Origin: Candidatus Gastranaerophilales bacterium
GTDB taxonomy: Bacteria > Cyanobacteriota > Vampirovibrionia > Gastranaerophilales > Gastranaerophilaceae
Direction of reading: 5' to 3'
Length of the DNA: 64,000 bases
Assembly: GCA_944322785.1 (NCBI GenBank)
Contig: CALUPW010000002.1
Location: 186,001 to 250,000 of the forward strand
A program made the translations under genes and the position numbers. Every line of letters begins with the position of its first letter. Within the stretch, counting starts at the first letter, position 1. This document shows positions 15,745 to 26,769 of this stretch, piece after piece. The notes under the pieces were generated by a model. That model worked only from the letters and a program-made list of their open reading frames with translations, was not told the DNA's origin and did not search any database.

Positions 15745-18606
15745 ATGAGTGAAAGTACGAAAGTTGAATTTAAAGATACCCTGAACCTCCCACAAACAAG
15801 TCTTGCGATGAGAGCAAATGCAACGGTGAGAGAAATTGAAATTCAAAAGTTCTGGGACGAAAACAATATTTATGAAAAATCTCTTGAAAATAAAGATAAA
15901 AATAGCAAATTCATTCTTCATGACGGCCCGCCGTATTTGAGCAGTGAAAAAATTCACGTCGGAACAGCACTCAACAAAATATTGAAAGATATTTTGACCA
16001 AATATAAATCTCAAAGAGGTTTTTATGCCCCTTATGTTCCGGGATACGACGGGCACGGACTTCCGATTGAAAACAAGGTTGTAAAAGAGATTAAAGGCGG
16101 CAGAAGTGCCATAACACCTTACGAACTCCGTCAGAAATGCCGTGAATTCGCACAAAAAAATTTAAAAGGTCAGGAAAACGAATTTAAACGCCTCGGTGTC
16201 TGGGGTGACTGGGAACATCCTTATTTAACGATTGCGCCCGAATACGAAGCCGAACAGGTGAGAGTTTTCGGTGACATGTACAAGAAAGGCTACATTGAAA
16301 AAGGGATGAAACCTGTTTACTGGTGCGCCTCCTGCGAAACTGCGCTTGCAGAAGCAGAAGTTGAATACGCTGATCACACCTCAACTTCAATTTATGTAAG
16401 ATTTAAGTTTGATGATGAAAGCACAAAGAAAATAAATGAGAAAATCATAACCGGAAATTCAAAACCTGTTTACGCAATAATCTGGACAACAACCCCGTGG
16501 ACAATTCCTTCAAACATGGCAATCAGCATGCACCCGAGATTTGAATACACCTTCTTTGAATACAAGGGGGATGTCTATGTTGCGGCACAGGAACTTCTCG
16601 GCGCATTTTTGAATGACGTTGAATGGGATGAAAAAGATATTAAAGTTATCGGCTCCTGCACCGGACAGGACTTAGAGCTTTTGAATACAAAACACCCGCT
16701 CTATAACAGAAAATCTCCGATAATTTTAGGCGAACACGTAACGCTTGATGCCGGTACGGGTTCTGTACATACAGCTCCGGGGCACGGGCTTGAGGACTAT
16801 GAAGTCGGATGCAGATACGGTATTGAAGTATTCTCACCTCTCGACGGCAAAGGTGTTTGGACGGAAAAAGTTCAGGACAAAGACCTTGAAGGTGTTCCGT
16901 ATTACAAAGGCAACAAAATTGTTATTGAAAAACTTCAAAACTGCGGAGCGTTGTTAAAAGCGCAGGACATAAACCACAGTTACCCGCACTGCTGGAGATG
17001 CAAAAATCCGGTAATTTACCGTGCAACTCCGCAATGGTTTGTAAAAGTCGACAAATTCAGAGAACAAACGCTTGAAGCAATCAAAAACGTTAAATGGATT
17101 CCGGCCGGCGGAGAATCCAGAATTTCAAACATGGTTGCAGGCCGTACAGACTGGTGCATTTCACGCCAGAGAGCATGGGGCGTTCCGATTCCTGTTTTCT
17201 ACTGCGAAGATTGCGGCGAAGTTATTGTAACTGACGAAACAATTAATCATGTTGCGGAAATATTTGAAAAAGAAAGTTCCGATGCATGGGTTAAATACAC
17301 GGCAGAAGAACTTCTTCCGGCAGGTTTCAAATGCCCGAAATGCGGCAACCGTTCACCACAATCTGAAAATTCAACAGGAATTAACGCAGACGTTAAAAAA
17401 AGCCATTTTAAAAAAGAAAATGATATTATGGATGTCTGGTTTGACTCAGGTATAAGCTGGCGCGCAGTTGTCGAAAAAAGAAGCGGACAGCTCGGTACAA
17501 CTCCGGTTGAAATGTATCTGGAAGGTTCAGACCAGCACAGAGGCTGGTTCCAGTCTTCTCTTTTAACTTCTATAGCTACAGAGGGCAAAGCTCCTTACAA
17601 AACAGTTCTGACCCACGGGTTTGTGTTCGGAGAAGACGGAAGAAAAATGTCAAAATCTTTAGGAAACTACATTCGTCCAGATGACATTATCAAAACTTAC
17701 GGCGCAGATATCTTAAGACTCTGGGCAGCTTCGGTTGACTACAGAAACGATACCAAAATCGGCGACAATATCGTAAAACAGCTTGTTGAAATCTTCAAAA
17801 AAACAAGAAACACCGCAAGATTTTTACTCGGCAACCTTTTTGACTTTGATCCGAAAGCTGATTACGTTGAATATAAAGACCTGAAAGAACTTGACAAATT
17901 CGCTCTTCACAAACTCAACAACCTGATAGAAGAAGTTACTGTTGCGTTTGAAAATTACGAGTTCTACAAATACTTCCAGCACCTGCAAAACTTTGCAGCA
18001 GTGGATTTAAGCTCTTTCTATCTTGATATTGTAAAAGACAGACTCTATACCGCAGGCAAAAAATCTCTTTCACGTCGCGCCTGCCAGACTGTAATGTATG
18101 AAATTCTGCAGGCACTGGTCAGAATGCTCGTTCCCGTAATGCCTCATCAGGCGGAAGACATCTGGATGAGCGTTCCGGAATCACAAAAAGACGGACTTGA
18201 AAGTATTCTTCTGTCCTCATGGCCTGAGGCAAAAGCTGAATGGAAAAATGAAAAACTTGAAGAAGAATTCACTCAAATTCTGAAAGCACGTGAAGTCGTA
18301 AGTCGTGCAATTGAACCGTTAAGAGCGGACAAAAAAGTCGGAAGTTCACTGGAAGTTGCAGTTTATGTAAGTGTCAAGGATAACGCTGTCTTAAAAGCAA
18401 ACGAAGATGAACTCTGCAACATCTTCATCACATCTCAAGCTTATGTGACAGATGAAAAGCCGTCGGATGTTTTAAACGAATACAAAGAAGACGATTTTAC
18501 TGTATGGGTTACAAAAGCGGAAGGCGAAAAATGCGCCCGCTGCTGGAAATACAGAAAACTAAATTCCGACGGAATTTGTGAAGAATGTTTGGAGGCAATT
18601 AAATAA
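15745..18606 (+). CDS. ileS: Isoleucine--tRNA ligase with an altered HIGH motif
   Basis: Class I synthetase charging tRNA-Ile, with an editing domain. The 953 aa match bacterial IleRS. KMSKS is intact (GRKMSKSLGNYI). The editing-domain motifs TTTPWTIPSN and the CP1 segment GTGSVHTAPGHG are present. The C-terminus carries a zinc ribbon (CARCWKYRK...CEEC) as in type 1 enzymes, and an extra CxxC pair (YCEDCG...KCPKCG) lies in the middle. The HIGH motif, normally HxGH, reads HVGT (KIHVGTALNKILKD), so the second histidine is replaced by threonine. AAGGATG precedes the ATG. Identity is secure; the motif change is odd. Confidence 0.96.
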   Translation: MSESTKVEFKDTLNLPQTSLAMRANATVREIEIQKFWDENNIYEKSLENKDKNSKFILHDGPPYLSSEKIHVGTALNKILKDILTKYKSQRGFYAPYVPGYDGHGLPIENKVVKEIKGGRSAITPYELRQKCREFAQKNLKGQENEFKRLGVWGDWEHPYLTIAPEYEAEQVRVFGDMYKKGYIEKGMKPVYWCASCETALAEAEVEYADHTSTSIYVRFKFDDESTKKINEKIITGNSKPVYAIIWTTTPWTIPSNMAISMHPRFEYTFFEYKGDVYVAAQELLGAFLNDVEWDEKDIKVIGSCTGQDLELLNTKHPLYNRKSPIILGEHVTLDAGTGSVHTAPGHGLEDYEVGCRYGIEVFSPLDGKGVWTEKVQDKDLEGVPYYKGNKIVIEKLQNCGALLKAQDINHSYPHCWRCKNPVIYRATPQWFVKVDKFREQTLEAIKNVKWIPAGGESRISNMVAGRTDWCISRQRAWGVPIPVFYCEDCGEVIVTDETINHVAEIFEKESSDAWVKYTAEELLPAGFKCPKCGNRSPQSENSTGINADVKKSHFKKENDIMDVWFDSGISWRAVVEKRSGQLGTTPVEMYLEGSDQHRGWFQSSLLTSIATEGKAPYKTVLTHGFVFGEDGRKMSKSLGNYIRPDDIIKTYGADILRLWAASVDYRNDTKIGDNIVKQLVEIFKKTRNTARFLLGNLFDFDPKADYVEYKDLKELDKFALHKLNNLIEEVTVAFENYEFYKYFQHLQNFAAVDLSSFYLDIVKDRLYTAGKKSLSRRACQTVMYEILQALVRMLVPVMPHQAEDIWMSVPESQKDGLESILLSSWPEAKAEWKNEKLEEEFTQILKAREVVSRAIEPLRADKKVGSSLEVAVYVSVKDNAVLKANEDELCNIFITSQAYVTDEKPSDVLNEYKEDDFTVWVTKAEGEKCARCWKYRKLNSDGICEECLEAIK

Positions 18607-18617
18607 AAAATGTCATA

Positions 18618-18648
18618 AAAAGGAAGCGTAACAGCTTCCTTTTTTGTG
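18618..18648 (+). terminator. Rho-independent terminator of ileS
   Basis: AAAAGGAAGC (18618-18627) pairs with GCTTCCTTTT (18634-18643) around GTAACA and runs into TTTTTTGTG. It ends ileS 11 bp after its stop and lies just before hydE. Confidence 0.85.
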
Positions 18649-18661
18649 TAATAATTTATTT

Positions 18662-20062
18662 ATGCAAAAGTTGATTGACAAAGCAAAAGTTGAACACACT
18701 CTTTCCAAATCCGAAATCGTAGAAATTCTAAAAGACAATTCCTTAAACGATTATCTTTTTAAAACAGCAGACGAAATCAGAAAAAATTATACAGGCGATG
18801 AGGTTTACCTGAGGGCACTGATTGAGTTTTCAAATATTTGCCGCTGCGATTGCAAATACTGCGGAATCAGACGTGACAACAAAAATGTTTCCCGCTACAG
18901 ACTCAAAAAGGATGAAATTCTGAAACTTGCAGACTTTGCAGTTCAATCCGGTTACAAGACAATAGTTCTCCAGAGCGGTGAAGATATGTTCTTTACAGCA
19001 GAATATCTGGCTGAAATTATAAAAGAAATTAAACAAAACGACGTTGCTGTAACACTAAGTATAGGTGAACGCACATTTGATGAGTATAAAATTTTAAAAG
19101 AAGCGGGTGCCGACAGATTTTTACTAAGAATTGAAACAACGGACGAAAATTTATACAAAAAAATGCACCCGGGTATGAGTTTTGAAAACCGCAAACGCTG
19201 TCTTTATGATTTAAAAAGCCTCGGATTTGAAACAGGCACCGGCTCGCTTGTCGGACTTCCGGAACAGACAGTAGAAAGCCTTGCGGACGATATTTTATTT
19301 TACAAAGAATTGAACGCAGATATGGTTGGAATAGGGCCTTTGATTGTGCACCCCGAAACACCTTTGAAAGACGAAAAAAACGGTGATTTAATCCTTGCGA
19401 TAAAGGTTCTTGCGCTTACGCGTCTGCTTTTGCCGGATATAAATATTCCGGCAACAACTGCAATGGAAACTCTACACCCACAGGGAAGAATATGGGCGCT
19501 TCAGGCAGGCGCAAATGTTATTATGCCGAATGTTACATTTGAAAAATGCAGGAAAAATTATGAAATCTATCCGGATAAAGTTTCCGTTGACTATTCAAAA
19601 CTTGAAAGGGATTTGAAACAAATCGGGCGGACAATTTCTAAAAAGCACGGCTTCAGAGGGAATTCCGACAGCCCCCTCACCCGGCACTTCGTGCCACCCT
19701 CTCCCGCAGGGCGAGGGAAGAATAACAATATCGCAAAAACTTTAAGAAAAAATGTGACTCCGCAGGAATTAAAATTTTGGAATATAGTAAGAAACAACAA
19801 ATTCCAAAATTTAAAATTCAAAAGGCAGTATCCTATCGGAAAATATATAGTTGACTTTGTTGTTATAGAAAAAATGCTTGTAATTGAATTAGACGGAGGC
19901 GGGCATAATACTAACAATCAGCAAAAATATGATGAAGAACGAACTCAATATTTGACATCAAGAGGTTTCAAAATACTTCGCTTCTGGAATGATGAAATAG
20001 ATAAAAACATTGAAGGTGTTTTTGAAAAAATTTCTAATGTTCTTCAAAAAAAAGGTGAATAA
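18662..20062 (+). CDS. hydE: HydE-type [FeFe]-hydrogenase maturase fused to a C-terminal DUF559 domain
   Basis: Residues 1 to about 336 are a radical SAM protein with the C-x3-C-x2-C cluster motif in [44 protein letters not shown] and GLPEQT, all as in HydE, which helps build the H-cluster of [FeFe] hydrogenase. The HydE part ends near GRTISKKHG. Residues 337-353 ([17 protein letters not shown]) are encoded by a 45-bp inverted-repeat arm. Residues 354-466 form a DUF559 domain, a VSR/restriction-endonuclease-like fold: [39 protein letters not shown] and ILRFWNDEI. The repeat recurs inverted after the stop, so the fusion looks like an insertion. No SD; a TAATAA box lies 7 nt before ATG 18662. 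The HydE call is good; the effect of the fusion is unknown. Confidence 0.88.
   Translation: MQKLIDKAKVEHTLSKSEIVEILKDNSLNDYLFKTADEIRKNYTGDEVYLRALIEFSNICRCDCKYCGIRRDNKNVSRYRLKKDEILKLADFAVQSGYKTIVLQSGEDMFFTAEYLAEIIKEIKQNDVAVTLSIGERTFDEYKILKEAGADRFLLRIETTDENLYKKMHPGMSFENRKRCLYDLKSLGFETGTGSLVGLPEQTVESLADDILFYKELNADMVGIGPLIVHPETPLKDEKNGDLILAIKVLALTRLLLPDINIPATTAMETLHPQGRIWALQAGANVIMPNVTFEKCRKNYEIYPDKVSVDYSKLERDLKQIGRTISKKHGFRGNSDSPLTRHFVPPSPAGRGKNNNIAKTLRKNVTPQELKFWNIVRNNKFQNLKFKRQYPIGKYIVDFVVIEKMLVIELDGGGHNTNNQQKYDEERTQYLTSRGFKILRFWNDEIDKNIEGVFEKISNVLQKKGE
19672..19716 (+). repeat. Left 45-bp inverted-repeat arm of the DUF559 cassette
   Basis: Begins CCCCCTCACCCGGCAC and ends GCAGGGCGAGG. It contains a hairpin GGCAC-TTC-GTGCC. 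It matches the reverse complement of 20096-20140 at 44 of 45 positions. It is translated in frame inside the hydE fusion. Confidence 0.93.
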
Positions 20063-20095
20063 AATCTCCACTCATCCATCAAAAAAACATACATT

Positions 20096-20140
20096 CCTCG
20101 CCCTGTGGGAGAGGGTGGCACGAAGTGCCGGGTGAGGGGG
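20096..20140 (-). repeat. Right 45-bp inverted-repeat arm of the DUF559 cassette
   Basis: Inverted copy of 19672-19716 with one mismatch. It lies 33 bp after the stop of the fusion gene and 29 bp before the cysK start. The 379 bp between the arms hold essentially only the DUF559 frame. No target-site duplication is obvious in the flanks. Confidence 0.93.
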
Positions 20141-20169
20141 GCAGAAATAAAAAAGAAAGGACAAATTTA

Positions 20170-21084
20170 ATGAAAATTGCAGATAATATACTGGAAACCA
20201 TAGGGCACACGCCGCTTGTAAAAATTAACCGCATGAACGACGGCAGCGCAGAAATTGTTGTTAAACTTGAAAAACAAAACCCCGCAGGTTCCGTTAAAGA
20301 CCGCCCTGCACTCAACATGATTGAAAAAGCCGAAAAAGAAGGCTTGATAAACAAAAATACCGTAATAATTGAACCGACAAGCGGAAACACAGGAATAGGG
20401 CTTGCTCTTGTCTGCGCAATCAGAGGCTACAGAATGATTTTGACAATGCCTGAAACAATGAGTCTTGAAAGACGAAAGCTTCTTGCCGCATACGGGGCCG
20501 AACTCATACTCACAGACGGGCAAAAGGGTATGCAAGGGGCTGTCGATAAAGCAGAAGAACTTCACAGAGAAATTAAAAACTCTTTTATCCCGCAGCAATT
20601 TGCAAATCCGGCAAACCCTGAAGCGCATTCGGTTACGGCGGATGAAATCTGGGATGATACGGACGGGAAAGTTGATATTGTAGTTGCAGGAGTTGGCACG
20701 GGCGGTACAATCTGCGGGTTATCAAAATTTTTAAAAGAAAAAAATTCGAACATAAAAGCAATTGCGGTTGAGCCTTATGAAAATCAGGTTCTGAAAGGCG
20801 AAAAAGCCGGCGCTCATAAAATTCAAGGGATAGGCGCAAATTTCGTTCCGGAAAATTTCGACAAAACCCTTGTCGATGAAATTATCCCCGTTAAAAGTGA
20901 TGATGCAATTTTGACAGCCCGTCTTATGGCAAAAGAAGAGGGTATTTTATCGGGAATTTCATCCGGTGCGGCGCTGTGGGCAGCTAACGAACTTTCCAAA
21001 AGAGCGGAAAACAAAGGAAAATTGATTGTAGTTATTTTACCCGACAGCGGCGAAAGATATCTTTCAAGCGAGTTGTTCTCATAA
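20170..21084 (+). CDS. cysK: Cysteine synthase (O-acetylserine sulfhydrylase A)
   Basis: PLP enzyme that makes cysteine from O-acetylserine and sulfide. The PLP-binding lysine sits in [12 protein letters not shown], the substrate loop is [11 protein letters not shown], the phosphate-cradle loop is [10 protein letters not shown], and a [11 protein letters not shown] segment follows near the C-terminus. At 304 aa it is full length. ATG 20170 is chosen because GAAAGGA lies 8 nt upstream; the frame also opens 45 bp earlier, inside the inverted-repeat arm. Immediately downstream of the DUF559 cassette, so the repeat may now lie in its leader. Confidence 0.96.
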   Translation: MKIADNILETIGHTPLVKINRMNDGSAEIVVKLEKQNPAGSVKDRPALNMIEKAEKEGLINKNTVIIEPTSGNTGIGLALVCAIRGYRMILTMPETMSLERRKLLAAYGAELILTDGQKGMQGAVDKAEELHREIKNSFIPQQFANPANPEAHSVTADEIWDDTDGKVDIVVAGVGTGGTICGLSKFLKEKNSNIKAIAVEPYENQVLKGEKAGAHKIQGIGANFVPENFDKTLVDEIIPVKSDDAILTARLMAKEEGILSGISSGAALWAANELSKRAENKGKLIVVILPDSGERYLSSELFS

Positions 21085-21252
21085 ATTTTCAAAATAGAGC
21101 TAAAGTACGGCAGTCTTTCCCGTCAGGTATGAATGATTTATAAATGCTACTGATTTTTATAATATTAAGTAATGTTACAAAAATTGCAACTTTTGAAATC
21201 AGCCTTTCTTAATTGTTTTTATATAAATACAAGAGAGATGAGGAGGAGTTTT

Positions 21253-21486
21253 ATGACATTAGCAGCAGAAGCAATTAATGAAAATATCTGGGATGCAGGT
21301 CACAGTCTGGTTTTATTTGAAGAAGTTAACGGTAATGCACAAAGAATTTCCATTGAAACAGTTAACGGTAAAAAAGTCAGGAATTATGTTGACAGGAACG
21401 TTTCTCAAAAGGTAGAAGAACTTTTCCCAAACGGCTTGCCCAAAGGAATGAATGTGGTATTTATATCTTTGACTGAAAAAAATTAA
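21253..21486 (+). CDS. Small protein of unknown function (77 aa)
   Basis: Not recognised. A strong GAGGAGG lies 6 nt before ATG 21253; a longer in-frame extension from 21172 lacks such a signal. The protein is soluble, mixed alpha/beta (SLVLFEEVNGNAQRISIE, NVVFISLTEKN), with no signal peptide or membrane segment. A strong terminator follows, so it forms its own unit between cysK and groEL. Confidence 0.6.
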   Translation: MTLAAEAINENIWDAGHSLVLFEEVNGNAQRISIETVNGKKVRNYVDRNVSQKVEELFPNGLPKGMNVVFISLTEKN

Positions 21487-21511
21487 ATTTCAGTATTTTT
21501 CATAATTCAAC

Positions 21512-21555
21512 AAAAGGCATGTGTTGATGCTAATATCAATACATGCCTTTTAAGT
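21512..21555 (+). terminator. Rho-independent terminator of the 77-aa gene
   Basis: A 17-bp stem (21512-21528 with 21535-21551, one G-U pair) begins AAAAGGCATGT and closes with ACATGCCTTTT. It lies 26 bp after the stop. Confidence 0.8.
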
Positions 21556-21568
21556 TTGTAAAATTAAA

Positions 21569-21609
21569 AAAAGACATACCCTTTGCATAACGCAGTCAGT
21601 ATGTCTTTT
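21569..21609 (-). terminator. GACATAC/GTATGTC terminator of groEL
   Basis: AAAAGACATAC (21569-21579) pairs with GTATGTCTTTT (21599-21609). On the minus strand it is followed by a run of seven T. Located 52 bp after the groEL stop; the same arms occur at 11893-11934 after nrdJ. Confidence 0.75.
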
Positions 21610-21660
21610 AATCTTTTTAAGGGCATCAACTAAAGTGCCGTGGACTTCGTCCCCCGTCCG

Positions 21661-23325
<1,665 letters not shown>

Positions 23326-23394
23326 TTAGTGTCATAACTTTTTATTGTTTAAACGTTGATATGTTGAATTTTCAACTATATCCGCTTCAACTTT

Positions 23395-23679
23395 TTACTC
23401 AAGAATAGCGAGAGCATCTTTGATAGACAGAATTTTATATTCAACTCCGTCCATTTTAATATCTGTTCCTGCATATTTTGCATAAAGAATAGTATCGCCG
23501 ACTTTTACATCCATCGGTTCTCTTTCGCCTTTTTCGTTCATTTTACCTGTTCCGACAGCAACAACTTCACCTTTTTGAGGTTTTTCTTTTGCACTGTCCG
23601 GAATAAAGATTCCTCCGGAAGTCTGTTCGGTATCTTCAATAACTTTGATAACAATTCTGTCTGCTAAAGGTTTAATCAT
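23395..23679 (-). CDS. groES: Co-chaperonin GroES (10 kDa)
   Basis: Heptameric lid of GroEL. The 94 aa have the family start [12 protein letters not shown], the mobile loop [18 protein letters not shown], the [11 protein letters not shown] segment and the C-terminal domain [20 protein letters not shown] precedes the ATG. First gene of groES-groEL. No CIRCE element (TTAGCACTC-N9-GAGTGCTAA) is present upstream, so HrcA control is not indicated; two REP-like hairpins occupy the leader instead. Confidence 0.97.
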   Translation of the reverse strand: MIKPLADRIVIKVIEDTEQTSGGIFIPDSAKEKPQKGEVVAVGTGKMNEKGEREPMDVKVGDTILYAKYAGTDIKMDGVEYKILSIKDALAILE

Positions 23680-23706
23680 AATATTTTCTCCTTCTTTTAC
23701 TAATCT

Positions 23707-23765
23707 GTCATTCTGAACGTATTTCAGAATCCCCTTATAAGATCCTGAAATAAATTCAGGATGAC
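23707..23765. repeat. Two REP-like hairpins upstream of groES
   Basis: GTCA-ATTCTGAA arm with TTCAGAAT (23707-23733) and, inverted, ATCCTGAA with TTCAGGAT next to GAC (23741-23765). They belong to the GTCA...TCTAT family of the window and sit 28-86 bp upstream of the groES start, so they probably lie in its 5' leader. Confidence 0.75.
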
Positions 23766-23852
23766 TTCTACAATATATTTATATAACGGATTTAAAAAAA
23801 TATTAAAAAACTTAAGGTTTTTTTAATTATTTAAAAAATTTAATAGCCGGTC

Positions 23853-23881
23853 TTGCTATAAACAAACTTTATTTTTATGAT
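23853..23881 (+). promoter_or_regulatory. Promoter of the peptide-type ABC importer operon
   Basis: TTGCTA (23853-23858), 17-bp spacer, TATGAT (23876-23881). The ATG at 23893 is only 12 bp downstream and has no SD, so the mRNA would be leaderless or nearly so. An alternative -10 TATTCT (23881-23886) lies exactly 6 nt before the ATG. Confidence 0.5.
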
Positions 23882-23892
23882 ATTCTAATCTT

Positions 23893-25734
23893 ATGAAGAA
23901 ATGGGTTTATGTTGTTTTAGTTTTGGCATTTTGCGTTTTGTTTTTGAGAGCTTGCATACACAGAGATTATCCTGAAGCTGCAAAAACGCCGAGTTCTGTT
24001 CAAAATGATGTTGAATACGTAAATTTTCCGCCTTCACAAAAAACTGTTACGATAGACGGTGTTGATTATCTTCAATCACAGGCTCCTATAGGTAAATTCG
24101 GCGGGGAAATTCATGCCTCCACAATAGGCGAGGGACCAAAAACTTTCAATCCATTTAATTCAAAAGACAATATTTCCTCTCTTATGTCTGACGTTATGTA
24201 TGACGGTCTATTGTCAACTGATGCCGAAACAGGCAAGCCTATTCCGAAACTTGCAAAATCTTTTGAAATAAACGGAAACGATTATATAATTCATCTTCGC
24301 CGTGGGGTAAAATGGTCGGACGGAAAAGAGATTACGGCAGATGATGTTGTTTTTACATGGCAAAATATAATTTTTGACGGTTTCGGAAACACGTCAACAC
24401 GGGATTCTCTTGTTATTGACGGCAAGCTTCCGACTGTTGAGAAGATTGATAAATATACCGTGAAATTTTCAACCATAAAACCGTTTGCGCCGTTTATAAG
24501 AATGCTTTCGACTTCAATTGCGCCCAAACATGTGTTTGAACCGGCTGTAAAAAAAGGAAAAGATTATTTTTACACGTTTTTGTCGACCAATACAGACCCG
24601 AAAACTTTTGTAACATCAGGCGCTTTCCGGCTAAAGGAATACGTGCCGGCACAGCGTGTAGTTTTTGAACGTAATCCGGATTATTACATAATAAATAAAA
24701 ATAACGAAAAATTGCCTTATCTTAATCGTCTTGTTTATTATATTGTCGGAGATTTAAACAACGAGGTCTTGAAGTTTGAAGGCGGCGAACTGGATGTGAT
24801 AAATCTTCAGGGGGCAAACGTTGCAAGATTTAAGGAGCGAGAGGTGCATTCGGATTACAAAATATACAACCTCGGGCCAAACACGGGGACAATGTTTCTT
24901 TCAATGAACCTTAATGACCGTAAAAATAAAGACGGCAAATTCTACGTAAATCCTATGAAGCAAAGATGGTTCAGGGATGTAAATTTCCGGCTTGCATGCG
25001 ATTACGCAATTGACAGAAAAAATATGGTTTTAAATATTGCAAACGGACTCGGTGAGCCGCTATATACAGCCGAAAGTCTTAATTCAATATTTTTGAATAA
25101 AAAACTGGAACCTTATCCCAAAAATCCGGAAAAGTCGAAAGAATATCTGAAAAAATCAGGATTTTACTGGGATAAAAAAGGACATCTTCTTGACAAATAC
25201 GGAAATCATGTTGAATTTGACCTTTTAACAAATGCCGGAAACACAGAGCGAGAAGCTATTGGAGTTATGGTAAAGCAGGATTTGGAAGATTTAGGCATGA
25301 AGGTCAATTTTAAACCTGTCGAATTCAATACACTTGTAAACAAACTCGTCAATACACTTGACTGGGATATGGTAATAATGGGGCTTACCGGCAGTCCGCT
25401 TGAACCTAATGGAGGTAAAAATGTCTGGATGTCTGACGGAACTTTACACATGTTTAACCAGCGGCTTGAGGGGGATGAAAACAGCAGCCGGTTTGACTGG
25501 GAAAAAGAAATTGATGATGTTTATGTGAAAGGTGCTCTTGCAACAAGTTTTAAAGAGCGTAAAAAATATTACGATGAATATCAGCGGATTGCATACGAAC
25601 AGAAACCTTTTATTTATATATATTCACCGATTATAATAACAGCGATAAGAACAAAGTTTAAAAATATTTTTCCGTCGGCGCTCACCGGAATTACGTACAA
25701 TTTGGAGGAAATTTATATTGACAAAACTAATTAA
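23893..25734 (+). CDS. ABC transporter substrate-binding protein, family 5 (peptide/oligopeptide type)
   Basis: Extracytoplasmic binding protein that delivers peptides or similar solutes to the permeases encoded next. The N-terminus is a hydrophobic signal ending LRAC21, a plausible but imperfect lipobox (Arg at -2), so it may be a lipoprotein. Family 5 features include GEGPKTFNPF, the segment VMYDGLLSTDAETGKPIPKL, LRRGVKWSDGKEITADDVVF and FRLACDYAIDRK. At 613 aa it is longer than many DppA/OppA proteins and nearer to the YejA group. No ATPase subunits are nearby, so those must be encoded elsewhere. Confidence 0.92.
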   Translation: MKKWVYVVLVLAFCVLFLRACIHRDYPEAAKTPSSVQNDVEYVNFPPSQKTVTIDGVDYLQSQAPIGKFGGEIHASTIGEGPKTFNPFNSKDNISSLMSDVMYDGLLSTDAETGKPIPKLAKSFEINGNDYIIHLRRGVKWSDGKEITADDVVFTWQNIIFDGFGNTSTRDSLVIDGKLPTVEKIDKYTVKFSTIKPFAPFIRMLSTSIAPKHVFEPAVKKGKDYFYTFLSTNTDPKTFVTSGAFRLKEYVPAQRVVFERNPDYYIINKNNEKLPYLNRLVYYIVGDLNNEVLKFEGGELDVINLQGANVARFKEREVHSDYKIYNLGPNTGTMFLSMNLNDRKNKDGKFYVNPMKQRWFRDVNFRLACDYAIDRKNMVLNIANGLGEPLYTAESLNSIFLNKKLEPYPKNPEKSKEYLKKSGFYWDKKGHLLDKYGNHVEFDLLTNAGNTEREAIGVMVKQDLEDLGMKVNFKPVEFNTLVNKLVNTLDWDMVIMGLTGSPLEPNGGKNVWMSDGTLHMFNQRLEGDENSSRFDWEKEIDDVYVKGALATSFKERKKYYDEYQRIAYEQKPFIYIYSPIIITAIRTKFKNIFPSALTGITYNLEEIYIDKTN

Positions 25735-25788
25735 AAATTATTCTTTCATTAAGCGGCTGTAACTGTTAAATCTATATCAGGAGAGAAA

Positions 25789-26769
25789 ATGCAGATTTTA
25801 ATATATATATTAAAAAGAATACTTCAATCAATCCCGCTATTGATAATAGTTTCAATATTGAGCTTTTTTATCATAAGGCTTTCGCCGGTTGATCCGCTTG
25901 CGGAACTGCGGTTAAATCCGTCGGTTTCAAAAGAAACCCTTCAAAAAGAAACGGAACGCTTAGGACTTGACAAACCCATAATCGTTCAATACGGCAAATG
26001 GGCAAAATCATTTTTGCAAGGGGATTTAGGAATAACTTCAAACGGCGAGCAGGTGAGTACAAAACTTAAGGAAAGAATACCGAATACACTTCTTCTTGCT
26101 GTTGTCGTAATTTTTATGACATGGATTGCCGGAGTTCCTCTTGGCGTTCTGGCGGCTCTAAAATGGAAGTCGCCGGCGGACAGAATTTTGACGGTTTTAA
26201 CAAGTATCGGGATGGCAATTCCGTCCTTCTTTTTTGCGGTTTTACTGCTTTTGTTTGCGGTCAAAACCGGCTGGTTTCCGGTAGGCGGGTTGACATCTTC
26301 AAACTTTGCGGAGATGTCATTCGGCGGAAAAGTTCTGGATATCACACATCACCTTGTGCTTCCGGTAACTGTTTTGTTTACGATTTCTCTTGCAGGGCTT
26401 CAGCGGCAGATGAGAGCTAATCTTCTGGATGTTCTGGACAGTGATTACGTGAAATTTGCAAAAGCCAAAGGACTTTCAGAATTTAAAGTCGTCTATAAAC
26501 ATGCCCTCAGAAATGCTATCAACCCGATGATTACTCTTTTAGGATTTGAGTTTGCGGGACTTTTAAGCGGGGCGGCGCTGACGGAATACGTTTTTCAATA
26601 TCCGGGGCTGGGGCGTTTGATTTTGGAAGCGGTTTTAAGGTCAGACATAAATCTTGTTATGGCATCTTTGATGATGGGTGCGATTATGCTGATTTTAGGA
26701 AACTTAATAGCAGACATTCTTTTGATTATCACAGACCCGAGAATAAGAGTTAAGGGAGGTGTTTCATGA
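25789..26769 (+). CDS. ABC transporter permease, DppB/OppB type
   Basis: Inner-membrane permease of the importer. The 326 aa have the standard start (LKRILQSIPLLIIVSILSFF, TM1), five more membrane segments and the cytoplasmic EAA loop YVKFAKAKGLSEFKVVYKHALRNA, where it docks the ATPase. AGGAGAG precedes the ATG. It overlaps the next permease gene by 4 bp (ATGA), indicating translational coupling. Confidence 0.94.
   Translation: MQILIYILKRILQSIPLLIIVSILSFFIIRLSPVDPLAELRLNPSVSKETLQKETERLGLDKPIIVQYGKWAKSFLQGDLGITSNGEQVSTKLKERIPNTLLLAVVVIFMTWIAGVPLGVLAALKWKSPADRILTVLTSIGMAIPSFFFAVLLLLFAVKTGWFPVGGLTSSNFAEMSFGGKVLDITHHLVLPVTVLFTISLAGLQRQMRANLLDVLDSDYVKFAKAKGLSEFKVVYKHALRNAINPMITLLGFEFAGLLSGAALTEYVFQYPGLGRLILEAVLRSDINLVMASLMMGAIMLILGNLIADILLIITDPRIRVKGGVS

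Noticed and set aside
20125-20169. N-terminal extension of CysK
   Set aside because: The added 15 codons lie inside the inverted-repeat arm; the SD GAAAGGA supports ATG 20170.
23680-23892. CIRCE operator upstream of groES
   Set aside because: The TTAGCACTC-N9-GAGTGCTAA motif is absent on both strands.
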